Assembly: GCA_050949725.1 (NCBI GenBank)
Contig: JBMNGH010000009.1
Span: 59,328-123,327, forward strand
DNA length: 64,000 nucleotides
Source: JBMNGH01 sp050949725
GTDB taxonomy: Bacteria > Bacillota > Thermosediminibacteria > Thermosediminibacterales > Tepidanaerobacteraceae
Direction: 5' to 3'
In this document: positions 18,465-27,181 of the stretch, in pieces
Position numbering within the stretch: position 1 is the stretch's first letter
Layout: every line of letters begins with the position of its first letter
Notes under the pieces: model-generated
Databases searched by the model: none
Told to the model about the DNA's origin: nothing
What the model saw: the letters and a program-made list of their open reading frames with translations, nothing else
Position numbers and translations under genes: made by a program

Positions 18465-19847
18465 ATGGCAGATATTCTAATTAAGAATGGTCTTGTGCTG
18501 ACATTTGAAAAGGATACACTTTCCGGTCAAATCATAGAAAACGGTGCGGTTGCGGTTAAAGGAAACAAGATCATAGATATCGGCAAGACCGATGAAATAG
18601 AAAAGAGATACGGTAATTTCAAAAAGGTTATCGATGCAAACGGCAAAATAGTGATGCCGGGATTTATAGTGACACATACCCACATGTCCTATGTGCTTGG
18701 TCACAACATGCCCGTGGATTACACACAATTGAAGAGCTTTTGGGATATGCTTCAAAAGATGGGCTGGGAGTGGCTTGAAGACATAACTTATCAGGAAGGG
18801 ATATACGCGGCTACAAAATATTCTGCATCCAAACTATTAAAGAATGGCACGACGACAGTTTGTGAACTTGTAGAGGGGCCTAATGCTCTTCCCGGGGCAT
18901 TGTCAGCGAGTGCCAAGGCTATTCAAGAGGTCGGCATAAGGGCACAGGTAGGGTTCGAGGTTACTGAAAGGGTTCCTGGTGTGTCCATTCTTGAAAAGCT
19001 GGAAAAACAAATGGCTGAAAAGGCTTTTCAGGAAAACATTGATTTTCTAAGCAGATATCCAAAAGGAAACGGTGGCAGAATTGAAGGACGGTTAGGCGTG
19101 CATACCGCTTATACCAACTCCCTTGAAACATTGAGAAGGGCCAGAGAGATTGCAGATCAGTACAAATGCGGGATCGAAATACATATTGCCGAAATACCCA
19201 GGGCATTTTTGGTAGAAAAGTACGGAAAATCCGCACCACAGGTACTTGAAGAAGCGGGTGTGCTGGGCCCTGATGTAATTGCTGCACACTGCATAGATCT
19301 GACAGATGAGGACCTTGACATACTGGCCAGAAACAAGGTGAATGTAGCACATACTCCTATGACGAATTCACTTGGCGGCAATGGAGTAGCAAAGGTGCCC
19401 GAGATGATGGAAAAAAATATCAATGTCACACTTGGCCACGATTGTTTCTTCACACTCGACATATCAGAATATATAAGGTACGCATTTTTAGTTCACAAGG
19501 CTCATCGAGCAAATCCAACCCTTTTACCCTCTTTCCAAGTGCTCGACATGGCACTAGGGAATGCTGCTAGAGCCATGGGTTTAGAAAAACAAATAGGAAG
19601 TCTTGAGGTAGGGAAAAAGGCAGATATAATAATAATCAATCCTGATTCCCCTACACCTGTAGTGCCTGCATCTGTGATCTCATATTATACGATGACATTC
19701 CAAGGTAAACATGTTGAGACCGTTTTAGTTGATGGAAACATAGTTGTAGAGAATGGCAAAATGACTACTGTCGATGAAGAAGAGGTAAAAGCTGAGTGCA
19801 TTGACCAAGCAAAAGCCCTCTGGAGGAAAAACGGAGTCAATATATAG
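18465..19847 (+). CDS. Amidohydrolase (SsnA / chlorohydrolase-type deaminase family)
   Basis: 460 aa metal-dependent hydrolase. Contains GKIVMPGFIVTHTHMS (HXH metal ligands near residue 70), IEIHIAE (His near 240), AAHCIDLT (His near 280) and LGHDCFF, where Asp would be the fourth ligand. The C-terminal composite sheet ends KKADIIIINPDSPTP. Relatives deaminate or dechlorinate N-heterocycles. An SsnA-type protein belongs to the known anaerobic uric-acid gene set, which fits the neighbours, but this protein is divergent from E. coli SsnA. ATG with GGAGGAGG upstream. Confidence 0.88.
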   Translation: MADILIKNGLVLTFEKDTLSGQIIENGAVAVKGNKIIDIGKTDEIEKRYGNFKKVIDANGKIVMPGFIVTHTHMSYVLGHNMPVDYTQLKSFWDMLQKMGWEWLEDITYQEGIYAATKYSASKLLKNGTTTVCELVEGPNALPGALSASAKAIQEVGIRAQVGFEVTERVPGVSILEKLEKQMAEKAFQENIDFLSRYPKGNGGRIEGRLGVHTAYTNSLETLRRAREIADQYKCGIEIHIAEIPRAFLVEKYGKSAPQVLEEAGVLGPDVIAAHCIDLTDEDLDILARNKVNVAHTPMTNSLGGNGVAKVPEMMEKNINVTLGHDCFFTLDISEYIRYAFLVHKAHRANPTLLPSFQVLDMALGNAARAMGLEKQIGSLEVGKKADIIIINPDSPTPVVPASVISYYTMTFQGKHVETVLVDGNIVVENGKMTTVDEEEVKAECIDQAKALWRKNGVNI

Positions 19848-20215
19848 TGCGAAGAGTTGATTACGGTTTTTTAAATTAATATATGTTTTTTGAATTTTAT
19901 TGTTTAACTATATTGAGTTTAAAATTTTAACGGGGTGATTATCAAGTGCCAAATTGGCAGCAATAATACTATTATTTTCTGATACATATTAATCGGTGAT
20001 GTGCTGGAAAGTGAACATTACATACACTATATTTCAACCCAATCAGATATTCGGTATTTGTGTTTTAATTTATAAATATGCAGTCATACAGGTTAATGGC
20101 AATTTTGGGGCTCAGGATTGTAAATCATTTCACATACAGTTTTACAGACGGTTTTAAAGATTCACAATGGCATGCCAAAATCATCCCAATAAAAAAAAAG
20201 GGAGGCATTTTGTGT
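19848..20215 (+). other. AT-rich gap, no recognised feature
   Basis: A 368-nt stretch between the amidohydrolase and the DUF1097 gene. An open frame from 20078 reads into the next gene but lacks a ribosome-binding site. No promoter or hairpin terminator that I would defend. Confidence 0.4.
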
Positions 20216-20740
20216 ATGAATATGAAAATTTTTATGACAAAGGTGAGTGTTGTTGCTGCAGTGGTGGTCGTGTTGTTTATTATCCTTTGGCAGTATACGC
20301 CGTTTAACCCCTATCTTTGGTCTTGTTTTGTAACGTTCTTCTTATATTTCTGTGGTGGCTGTAAAAGAGAGGAATTTATCGGATATTATTTAAGCAGCGT
20401 CTTAGGTGTAGTATGGGGTTATATTTGGGTAGCCGCGATAGGCGCTATGATGGCCACCGGGGCATCTTATAACCTCACCACAATAGTTGTATGCGGTCTT
20501 GCTACTTTCGGAGTGTGCTTCATACATGGCGTGTTGTTAGGTTCCACACCGGTGAATAAGATTCCGGCAGCATTTGCCGGTGTTGCTGTAATGTTTGCTG
20601 TAAATGCTCAAGATCCATTTGGTATAATGGTGTGCTTTTTGGGCGGTATGATAATGGCGACTGTGATAAATGAAGTGTCAGGTTGGTGGGGAAGTCTGCC
20701 TGCGAGGAAGCAAAGCGGCGGACAAAGCACCGATGCTTAA
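20216..20740 (+). CDS. DUF1097-like integral membrane protein
   Basis: 174 aa, four to five membrane segments (MTKVSVVAAVVVVLFIILW, WSCFVTFFLYFCGG, VLGVVWGYIWVAAIGAMMATG, TIVVCGLATFGVCFIHGVLL, IPAAFAGVAVMFAV). Resembles small DUF1097 inner-membrane proteins of unknown function. The ATG at 20216 is 10 nt after GGGAGG. Its place inside a catabolic cluster suggests substrate or product movement, but no transport motif is visible. Confidence 0.7.
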   Translation: MNMKIFMTKVSVVAAVVVVLFIILWQYTPFNPYLWSCFVTFFLYFCGGCKREEFIGYYLSSVLGVVWGYIWVAAIGAMMATGASYNLTTIVVCGLATFGVCFIHGVLLGSTPVNKIPAAFAGVAVMFAVNAQDPFGIMVCFLGGMIMATVINEVSGWWGSLPARKQSGGQSTDA

Positions 20741-20969
20741 AACTAAGTGAAACGCTTTATGTGAGGTAAGAGGCCAAGGTGACATTGTTAACATAACAGT
20801 AATTACCAGCAAAACATCACAATCATAAAGACAGCGACCAGCTAAAGGAGCAGAGCTTCCGTCTAGTGCATGTGTGGCAAAGCAAAGGAATTTGAGACAT
20901 TGATCTGAAAATCTAGGAATAAGCGAGATATTAAAAAAAATTAAAGACTACAGAGGGAGGTTTTGTATA

Positions 20970-22139
20970 ATGGATCTTAGTGTAAAAATCGGAAATGTTG
21001 TCCTGAAAAGTCCGGTTATCGTTTCTTCCGGTGTTGACGGAAGAGATGGTGCAAGAATTAAAAAGGTGGCCGAATACGGTCCCGGGGCCATAACAACCAA
21101 GACCATCGTAGCAAATCCGCTGCCAGATCCGTTACCCTGCATAAAAAGCGTCAAAGCCGGAATGCTGAACTGTGTTTTTGGAACTACAGCCCTTGCAAAA
21201 CGCTGGTGTGAACAAGAATTCGAAATTGCAAAACAGGGAGGTGTTCCGATTATAGCAAACCTAGCCGGAACCAGTCCAGAGGAATCCGTTCAATTAGCAA
21301 AAGATTGTGAGGCGGCAGGGGCAGATATAATCGAGTATCCTTCAGCATGCCCCCATATGGGCGGTATACTGGAAGCAATGTTTCCGGGTCTTAAAGTTCC
21401 CCTTCCCGAAGTCCATGACCCGTCTGACTATGCAGCGGGTATCAGAGCCATGAAAAAAGTCATAAAAATCCCATTGATGGCCAAACTGAGTGCTATCCAT
21501 CACCTGAATGTAAAAGAATGGGCGAAAGCTATAGCGGATGCAGGAGCGGATGCCATTGCTGCCGCTGATACTATTGGCCCAGCAATGGCGATAGATATCG
21601 AAACAGGTATGCCTTTACTGGGTGGTCCGAAAGGTTTTGGCGGGCTTTCAGGAGCTGCTATAAAACCCCTCATAACCAGAATGGTTTTGGAGATCAGAGA
21701 AGTTGTAGACATTCCCATAATTGCAATAGGTGGGGTTGCAAGCGGAAATGATGCGGTAGAGTATATAATGGCAGGTGCAGACGCAGTAGGGGTTGCAACA
21801 GCAAGTAATTTGAAGGGGCCTGAGACATACAGAAAAATAAGAAATGAAATAGAGGCTTTCATGAAGAGGAAAGGATATGACACCCTTGCGGATTTTAAGG
21901 GATTGACTCTTAAGAGAATAAATGAGAGATTTGAAAACAAAAAACATATTATTAATACCCCTGTTGTGCCTGAAGTTGATGAAGATAAATGTACTTCATG
22001 TGGTTCATGTGTTAGGGCTTGTGTTTATGAGGCAATAACAATGGAGGATTACCCGAAGTTTAACAGTGATGCGTGTTATGGTTGTGGTTTATGTGTATCT
22101 GTTTGCCCGACAAAGGCGATCATTCAAAACTATTATTGA
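20970..22139 (+). CDS. PreA-like dihydropyrimidine/dihydroorotate dehydrogenase-fold protein with ferredoxin domain
   Basis: 389 aa. FMN-binding TIM barrel of the dihydroorotate/dihydropyrimidine dehydrogenase class (NVVLKSPVIVSSG start; IIANLAGTSPEE; YPSACPHMGG; IPIIAIGGVASGNDAVEYIMAGADAVGVATA phosphate-binding end). Then a C-terminal 2x[4Fe-4S] domain: CTSCGSCVRAC and CYGCGLCVSVCP. PreA proteins reduce or oxidise the 5,6 bond of pyrimidines with a PreT partner; no PreT-like gene is nearby, so ferredoxin may be the direct donor. The active-site region PSACPHM differs from the PNC/PHG patterns I recall, so the substrate is open. Confidence 0.85.
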   Translation: MDLSVKIGNVVLKSPVIVSSGVDGRDGARIKKVAEYGPGAITTKTIVANPLPDPLPCIKSVKAGMLNCVFGTTALAKRWCEQEFEIAKQGGVPIIANLAGTSPEESVQLAKDCEAAGADIIEYPSACPHMGGILEAMFPGLKVPLPEVHDPSDYAAGIRAMKKVIKIPLMAKLSAIHHLNVKEWAKAIADAGADAIAAADTIGPAMAIDIETGMPLLGGPKGFGGLSGAAIKPLITRMVLEIREVVDIPIIAIGGVASGNDAVEYIMAGADAVGVATASNLKGPETYRKIRNEIEAFMKRKGYDTLADFKGLTLKRINERFENKKHIINTPVVPEVDEDKCTSCGSCVRACVYEAITMEDYPKFNSDACYGCGLCVSVCPTKAIIQNYY

Positions 22140-22448
22140 TGTAAGTCGAGGACGGGACGTCTATTAAATTACACCAGTTAGGGCTCATCAGACATTGATG
22201 CGAGGGCATAAGTGCTAATAGATAAACAGCTTGCATAATTTGATGCCCAAGCCAGGTTAACAGCAGAAAGTGACAGGCTTATTGTAGGGTGAGGACGCAG
22301 GATCAATTTGGATACTCCAAACAAACCTTTTAAGTGCAGTATACCGGATCACAGCGCCCTCACTAAGCTTTTTGGTTATATTTTTTTGCTTGCAAGTTAT
22401 TGGCAAACAAAATATAATTTTGGATAAATACTAAGAGGAGGTGTCTCC
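22140..22448 (+). other. Gap before xanthine dehydrogenase genes
   Basis: 309 nt. Contains GGGCAT (22204-22209) complementary to ATGCCC (22243-22248) and a looser GTGAG/CTCAC pairing across 22290-22365. I could not match this to a known riboswitch class (a molybdenum-cofactor type was considered). A strong GAGGAGG site ends it. Confidence 0.35.
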
Positions 22449-24746
22449 ATGCCTTTAATAGGGCAAAAAAAATTTAAGTATCTCAATAAATCAATCCCAC
22501 GTGTTGATGCGTTTAATAAGGTAACAGGAAAAACAAGGTTTACAGCAGATATTAAATTTCCGGGGATGCTCTATGGTGGTATGCTTCACAGCCCCTATCC
22601 ACATGCCAGGGTTAAGAGTATTGATGTGTCTGCTGCACAGGCAATTCCTGGCGTCCATGCTGTGCTGACGCATAAAGATGTTAATAAACCGAAGAGTTGG
22701 GCAATGTTTATGTATATTACAGATGTAGCAAGACATATTGGAGATGTCGTAGCTTTGGTTGCAGCCGAATCGCCCGAAATAGTGAAAGCTGCGCTAAAAA
22801 GCATAAAGGTTGAATATGAAGAACTTCCTGGAGTTTTTACGATAGAAGAAGCTATGGCCGAAGGTGCTCCGATATTGCATGAAGAAATGAAAAGCAATAA
22901 GTTCGAGCCGTCACACTTTAAGATCCGCAAAGGTGATGTGGAAAAAGGCTTCAAAGAAAGTGATTTGGTTGTTGAGAGGGACTATGAGACAAGTCATGTT
23001 GAGCATGTGTACATCGAACCAGAAGCCGTAGTTGCAGAACCGAATCCGAATGAGGGAGCGATGACAGTATATGCAACAACCCAAAATCCGTATTTTACCA
23101 GAAGATGGATTGCAGATATACTTGATGTAAGTGTGAACAAGGTAAGGGTTGTACAGCCGCCTGTCGGAGGGGCGTTCGGAGGCAAAGAAGAAGCCGTTGG
23201 GCTTATTGCTTCAAGGGCTGCGTTGTTGGCAAAAATAACCGGACGACCTGTGAAAATAGTACTTTCAAGAGAGGAGTCAATACTTGAAAGCGGAAAACGT
23301 CATCCGTTTAAGATTCATTACAAGGCAGGGGTGACAAAGGACGGCAAGCTAAAGGCCCTGGAATGTAATATAATCAGCAACTTGGGAGCATATAACATGC
23401 ACCAGTACATGAACTTCAGGACTTCAGTCCATGCGGCCGGGGTTTATGAGATACCTAATGTCAAGGTTGACGTTTTCGGAGTGTTTACAAACAATGTAGT
23501 TTCTGCGGCAATGCGCGGATATAGTGCTCCACAGACCATATTTGCGGTAGAACAGTTTATGGAAGAAATCGCAGAAGAATTGAAAATGGAGCCGCTAGAA
23601 TTTAAGCGCAAGAACCATCTCAGACAGGGCTCACTTACTGCAACAAGTCAAAAACTTACTGCCCCTGTTATTTTAGACGAAATGATCGATACAGTTGTGA
23701 CCAAAACTGACTATGAAAGAAAACGCAAGGAATACGCTTTACAAGACGGTCCCATCAAAAAGGGCATAGGACTTGCAATCTGTTTCAGGGGATGTGGCCT
23801 TGGTTCTGAAATGAAAGACTCTTCCGGAAGCATGGTTACAATAACAGAAGATGGCAGTGTATTAATAAATCATGGACTAGTTGATCAGGGCCAGGGTTTG
23901 AAAACGGCTTACAGTCAGATAGTTGCAGAGACACTGTCAATACCGGTTTCAAATATACATTTTATCGGGGTTGATACCCATAGCTTGCCTGATGGAGGTA
24001 TGACAGTCGCCTCCCGGGGTACAGTAATGGGAAGCCAATCACTAAAAATTGCTGCAGAGCAGGTCAAAGAGTTGGTAAAGAGATCTGCGTCAATAATGCT
24101 TGAAACAGATATAAAAAATGTCGAATTGGAAGATGCCATGTTTTACTGTAAGGATAACCCGCAAAAGAGGATCCCGCTTCGAGATGTATGTACAATGCAT
24201 TATTGGACCGGTAAGCAGGCTTCTGTTTACACCTGGTTTTATCCACCTGACACAAATTATGATATGAGCATTGGTCAAGGCGATGCTTTTCCCACTTATG
24301 CATATACGTGTGTTGTGGCGGAAGTGGAAGTTGATACTGAAACCGGTTTTGTGGATGTCGTAAAGGTGACGTCAGCCCATGACGTGGGGACTGCTGTTAA
24401 CCCTTCTCTCATAAGGGGTCAGGTAAATGGTGGTGTTGCCATGGGGCAAGGCTTTGCTGTATTAGAAGACTTTGGTGTCGAAAATGGGAAGGTATTGACC
24501 CAAAACTTTGACAAATATATCATACCGACATCCATAGACGTGCCGGAAATTGATGTGATGATTTTTGAATGTGACGACCCGGCCGGGACATACGGAGCCA
24601 AGAGCATAGGTGAACCATCTACAGAAGCTATGGGCGGTGCGATTGCAAACGCCATATATAATGCAACAGGTCGCAGGATTCGCCATCTTCCTGCAAATCT
24701 AGAGAGGGTACTCCTGGGCAAAAAACTGTTGAGGGGAGGAAAATAA
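22449..24746 (+). CDS. xdhA: Xanthine dehydrogenase family, molybdopterin subunit
   Basis: 765 aa molybdenum hydroxylase large subunit. N-terminal domain starts with RVDAFNKVTGKTRFTADI. Moco region: VGGAFGGKEE (near 240), MRGYSAPQ (usual form MRGFGxPQ), DQGQGLKTAYSQI and GAKSIGEPSTEAMGGAIANAI, whose Glu is the catalytic base of the family. Hydroxylates purines or other N-heterocycles; the substrate is not readable from sequence. Overlaps the FAD subunit gene by one base. Order Mo-FAD-FeS. Confidence 0.9.
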   Translation: MPLIGQKKFKYLNKSIPRVDAFNKVTGKTRFTADIKFPGMLYGGMLHSPYPHARVKSIDVSAAQAIPGVHAVLTHKDVNKPKSWAMFMYITDVARHIGDVVALVAAESPEIVKAALKSIKVEYEELPGVFTIEEAMAEGAPILHEEMKSNKFEPSHFKIRKGDVEKGFKESDLVVERDYETSHVEHVYIEPEAVVAEPNPNEGAMTVYATTQNPYFTRRWIADILDVSVNKVRVVQPPVGGAFGGKEEAVGLIASRAALLAKITGRPVKIVLSREESILESGKRHPFKIHYKAGVTKDGKLKALECNIISNLGAYNMHQYMNFRTSVHAAGVYEIPNVKVDVFGVFTNNVVSAAMRGYSAPQTIFAVEQFMEEIAEELKMEPLEFKRKNHLRQGSLTATSQKLTAPVILDEMIDTVVTKTDYERKRKEYALQDGPIKKGIGLAICFRGCGLGSEMKDSSGSMVTITEDGSVLINHGLVDQGQGLKTAYSQIVAETLSIPVSNIHFIGVDTHSLPDGGMTVASRGTVMGSQSLKIAAEQVKELVKRSASIMLETDIKNVELEDAMFYCKDNPQKRIPLRDVCTMHYWTGKQASVYTWFYPPDTNYDMSIGQGDAFPTYAYTCVVAEVEVDTETGFVDVVKVTSAHDVGTAVNPSLIRGQVNGGVAMGQGFAVLEDFGVENGKVLTQNFDKYIIPTSIDVPEIDVMIFECDDPAGTYGAKSIGEPSTEAMGGAIANAIYNATGRRIRHLPANLERVLLGKKLLRGGK

Positions 24747-25612
24747 TGCTTACATTCGATTATTTTAAAGCGGTATCAATAGACAATGCGTGTGAACTTT
24801 TGAGACAATTCAATGATGAAGCAAGACTTATAGCAGGTGGAACTGATATAATGGTTCAGATAAGAAAAGATGATGATAGATTGAGTAATATGAAACATAT
24901 CATTGATATTGGAGATATCCCCGAATTATCATATGTGGAGTCCAAAGGAGACACGATACAGTTAGGAGCGGGACTCACACACAGTCAGGCCCTTTCGTCA
25001 GCTCTGCTCAAAGAAAATGTGCCGTTTTTAGTCGATGCTGTAAGTTCAATAGGCTCCCCCCAAATAAGGAACAGGGGGACTTTTGGAGGCAATATATGTA
25101 ATGCCTCTCCGGCATCTGATCTAATTCCCGTCCTGGTGGCACTCGGTGCCAAATTAAAGCTAAAAAAAGCTGGTGGGGAAAGGATAGTGGATGTTGTAAA
25201 CATTTTTGAAAAGCCTTACAAGACGTCCTTATCCCCTGATGAAATGATTGTCGAAATATCTTTTGAGAAATTGCCGCATGGGACTAAAACCGCATTTATA
25301 AAATTGGGATATAGAAAAGCCGTGACAATAGCTCGCATGAATATTGCCGTCTGTGTTACTTTAGAAAACGGGATTATTACAGACACCAGGATCTCCACAG
25401 GAGCAGTAATGCCTACACCAGGCAGAATTACTTCTGCAGAAAACATATTGAAAGGCTTCCGGCCGACGGAAGATCTCATCGAAAGTGCTGCTAAAGAAGT
25501 GTCTGAGGAGATGATTAGGCGTTCGGGTTACAGATGGTCTACTGAATATAAAAAACCTGTTGTCCAGGTGCTTGCAAAGAGAGCATTAAAAAAAGCACTG
25601 GAGGTGGAATAG
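24746..25612 (+). CDS. xdhB: Xanthine dehydrogenase family, FAD-binding subunit
   Basis: 288 aa. CO-dehydrogenase-medium-subunit fold with LIAGGTDIMVQIRKD (FAD pyrophosphate loop near residue 30), SIGSPQIRNRGTFGGNICNASPASDL (second FAD motif near 100-125) and a C-terminal domain with EMIRRSGYRWSTEYKKPVVQVLAKRAL. Passes electrons from the iron-sulfur subunit to NAD or ferredoxin. Confidence 0.92.
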   Translation: MLTFDYFKAVSIDNACELLRQFNDEARLIAGGTDIMVQIRKDDDRLSNMKHIIDIGDIPELSYVESKGDTIQLGAGLTHSQALSSALLKENVPFLVDAVSSIGSPQIRNRGTFGGNICNASPASDLIPVLVALGAKLKLKKAGGERIVDVVNIFEKPYKTSLSPDEMIVEISFEKLPHGTKTAFIKLGYRKAVTIARMNIAVCVTLENGIITDTRISTGAVMPTPGRITSAENILKGFRPTEDLIESAAKEVSEEMIRRSGYRWSTEYKKPVVQVLAKRALKKALEVE

Positions 25613-26089
25613 ATGGAAAAGATAAAGCTCAATATGACGGTTAACGGTAAAAATATAAGTATATATATAAAACAGTATGCGAGACTGCTCGATGTCTTGA
25701 GGGAAGACCTTGGGCTTACAGGTACCAAAGAAGGGTGCGGCATTGGTGAGTGTGGTGCCTGTACGGTGCTTGTTGATGGGAAAGCTGTGAACAGCTGTAT
25801 GGTGCTTGCGGCTTCAATGGAGGGCAAAAATATCACAACTGTAGAGGGGTTATCAAATGGTGACAAACTACACCCGGTTCAAGAGGCGTTTGTAAAACAC
25901 AATGCAATACAATGTGGTTTTTGCACACCGGGTATGCTTATGAGCGCAAAGGCATTACTCGATGAAAAACAAAACCCTTCTCCGGAGGAAGTAAAGCAAG
26001 CAATTTCAGGTAACTTGTGCAGGTGTACAGGTTATAAACAAATAGAAGAAGCAATACTTGATGCAGCAAAAAAGCTAAAAAATAGCTAA
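25613..26089 (+). CDS. xdhC: Xanthine dehydrogenase family, [2Fe-2S] subunit
   Basis: 158 aa. Plant-type [2Fe-2S] domain with CGIGECGACTVLVDGKAVNSC, followed by the helical [2Fe-2S] domain (CGFCTPGM ... NLCRCTGY). Usual length for the small subunit. Directly follows the FAD subunit gene with no gap. Confidence 0.94.
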   Translation: MEKIKLNMTVNGKNISIYIKQYARLLDVLREDLGLTGTKEGCGIGECGACTVLVDGKAVNSCMVLAASMEGKNITTVEGLSNGDKLHPVQEAFVKHNAIQCGFCTPGMLMSAKALLDEKQNPSPEEVKQAISGNLCRCTGYKQIEEAILDAAKKLKNS

Positions 26090-26194
26090 AAAAAGGATTA
26101 GCCAACCCTGAAAACGAAGTAGGTTTTGCAGTAAGTTTCAGGTTATTATATTACATAAGAATTGTTGATTTAGTATTAAAAGGAGAGGTGCTTT

Positions 26195-27148
26195 ATGAGC
26201 AGCAAAAGAATTGTAATAGCTTTGGGAGGTAATGCGATAAAACAGGCCGACGAGGAAGGGACGACAGAAGAGCAGTTTAAAAACATAGATATAACGGCTA
26301 GAGAGCTGGTTAAATTAATTAAGGAAGGCTATGAACTGGTCGTCACCCATGGCAATGGTCCTCAGGCCGGTGCACTCTTAATTCAGCAAGAAGAGGCAAA
26401 AGATATTGTTCCCGCTCAGACGCTTGCTGTCTGTGGTGCAATGACGCAAGGTCAGATAGGATGGATGATGCAAAACCGTATTTCGTATTACCTTTTAAAA
26501 CAAGGTATACAAATTCCCGTGGCTTCTGTTGTAACACAAGTCCTTGTCAGTGAAGATGACCCAGACTTTCTAAATCCAACAAAACCAGTTGGGCCGTTTT
26601 TAACCGAGGAGGAAGCATTAAAGCTAAAAACAGAGAAGAATTATATTGTAAAAGAAGTAAAGCCTGGTCAGAAAAAAGGTTGGAGGAGGGTTGTGCCATC
26701 GCCTGCCCCATTAGACATAGTAGAAAGAGAAGTTGTAAACAGAATGTTGAATGAAGGAATACTTGTTATTGCATGTGGCGGTGGAGGTATCCCGGTGATA
26801 AAAAATAAAGAAGGAGGTTATGACGGAATAGATGCGGTTATTGACAAAGACAGAGCCGGATTGAAATTGGCGATGGCCGTAAATGCGGATAAATTTATAA
26901 TACTAACTGATGTTGAAAAAGCATACTTGAATTACAATAAACCGAATCAGCAGGCATTAAATACTATAACTGCAGATGAAGCGGAACATTTTCTCAAAGA
27001 AGGACATTTTTTGAAAGGCTCTATGGGACCAAAGGTAGAAGCCTGCATATATTTTGCCAGACTGAGCAATAGAGAAGCAATAATAACCTCTTTAGACAAG
27101 GTCTTAAACGCACTCAATAACGAAACGGGAACGCATGTTATACCGTAA
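26195..27148 (+). CDS. arcC: Carbamate kinase
   Basis: 317 aa amino-acid-kinase fold. IVIALGGNAIKQ at the N-terminus, VTHGNGPQAG near residue 50, RRVVPSPAP near 170, ACGGGGIPVI near 200 and KGSMGPKVEACI near 280 are family signatures. It makes ATP from carbamoyl phosphate and ADP. In this cluster it would collect carbamoyl phosphate released by the carbamoyltransferase at 17357; no arginine deiminase gene is present. Confidence 0.94.
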   Translation: MSSKRIVIALGGNAIKQADEEGTTEEQFKNIDITARELVKLIKEGYELVVTHGNGPQAGALLIQQEEAKDIVPAQTLAVCGAMTQGQIGWMMQNRISYYLLKQGIQIPVASVVTQVLVSEDDPDFLNPTKPVGPFLTEEEALKLKTEKNYIVKEVKPGQKKGWRRVVPSPAPLDIVEREVVNRMLNEGILVIACGGGGIPVIKNKEGGYDGIDAVIDKDRAGLKLAMAVNADKFIILTDVEKAYLNYNKPNQQALNTITADEAEHFLKEGHFLKGSMGPKVEACIYFARLSNREAIITSLDKVLNALNNETGTHVIP

Positions 27149-27181
27149 GCAAGGATGTTTTAAAGAGGAAGAAGGTGTGTT

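Noticed and set aside
19940..20000. Second sigma-54 promoter inside the cluster
   Set aside because: TTGGCA near 19955 lacks a TTGC at the required spacing on either strand.
22140..22448. Molybdenum-cofactor or guanidine riboswitch
   Set aside because: The conserved core segments I know for those classes could not be found; only generic complementary stretches remain.
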